Positions 63,747-64,000 of a stretch of DNA of 64,000 bases are shown here, piece after piece. The translations under genes were made by a program, and so were the position numbers. Origin of the DNA: Gammaproteobacteria bacterium (GTDB taxonomy: Bacteria; Pseudomonadota; Gammaproteobacteria; Eutrophobiales; Eutrophobiaceae). Position 1 is the first letter of the stretch. Each line of letters begins with the position of its first letter. Location of the stretch: positions 1 to 64,000 of the forward strand of contig JAJDUB010000034.1 of the NCBI GenBank assembly GCA_022826885.1. The letters are read 5' to 3'. A model generated the notes under the pieces. It did not search any database. It saw only the letters and a list, made by a program, of their open reading frames with translations, and was not told the DNA's origin.

Positions 63747-64000
63747 TCATGGTTCTGGTTGTAATTCTTCACTTTTCTGGTTGTTGCCAACCATTTCCGG
63801 AAACACTTCATCGGCCTGGAATACCGGGCCGTCCACGCATACGCGCAGCATGGAAACCTTCCCGTTCCTGTAAACGGGAGCGGTACAGCCGGCGCAACCG
63901 CCTACGGCGCAGGCCATGTATTCTTCCAGTGAAACCTGGCAGGGAAGGGCAAATTCCCTGGCCAGGCCGGCAACGGCCTGCAACATGGGAGTCGGCCCGC
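63747..64000 (-). CDS. pyrK: dihydroorotate dehydrogenase electron transfer subunit PyrK-like, C-terminal part (truncated by window edge)
   Basis: GPTPMLQAVAGLAREFALPCQVSLEEYMACAVGGCAGCTAPV with the Cys-rich 2Fe-2S motif. Confidence 0.85.
   Translation of the reverse strand, partial: GPTPMLQAVAGLAREFALPCQVSLEEYMACAVGGCAGCTAPVYRNGKVSMLRVCVDGPVFQADEVFPEMVGNNQKSEELQPEP

Overview
The window is a GC-rich, gene-dense chromosomal segment from what looks like a gammaproteobacterium. It is mostly core housekeeping genes. In order: a partial TonB-dependent receptor; fmdB-like/DUF502/aspS; a second TonB receptor; cytochrome b561; tRNA-Lys; a BepA-like M48 protease; a PPi-type phosphofructokinase next to a membrane H+-pyrophosphatase; maf-rsfS-nadD-proA-holA-lptE-leuS; comEA; dnaN-recF-gyrB with no dnaA upstream; comF; bioBFCD; a caa3-type cytochrome oxidase cluster (coxBA-ctaG-coxC-SURF1-ctaAB); rpoH-ftsXEY; an M16 peptidase pair; rsmD-coaD-ggt-mutM; a third TonB receptor; yaaA; rpmGB-radC-coaBC-algC; pyrE; a GST; xth; DUF4426-yggT-proC-yggS; an orphan pqqA; and pyrK (partial). 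I saw no rRNA, CRISPR array, prophage or defence island. The main observations beyond the ORF track are: (i) a 24-aa pqqA gene the track misses, standing alone with its own terminator; (ii) a perfect CIRCE (HrcA) operator upstream of rpoH; (iii) a dispersed family of about 25-bp intergenic palindromes (GGGGAC[A/G]GA..N..TC[T/C]GTCCCC) whose arms co-vary; (iv) a 243-bp MITE-like element with nested inverted repeats after gyrB; (v) a dnaA-less dnaN cluster with DnaA-box-like sites and a perfect CRP-type palindrome near comEA. All calls come from reading the sequence and supplied translations. No database search was run.
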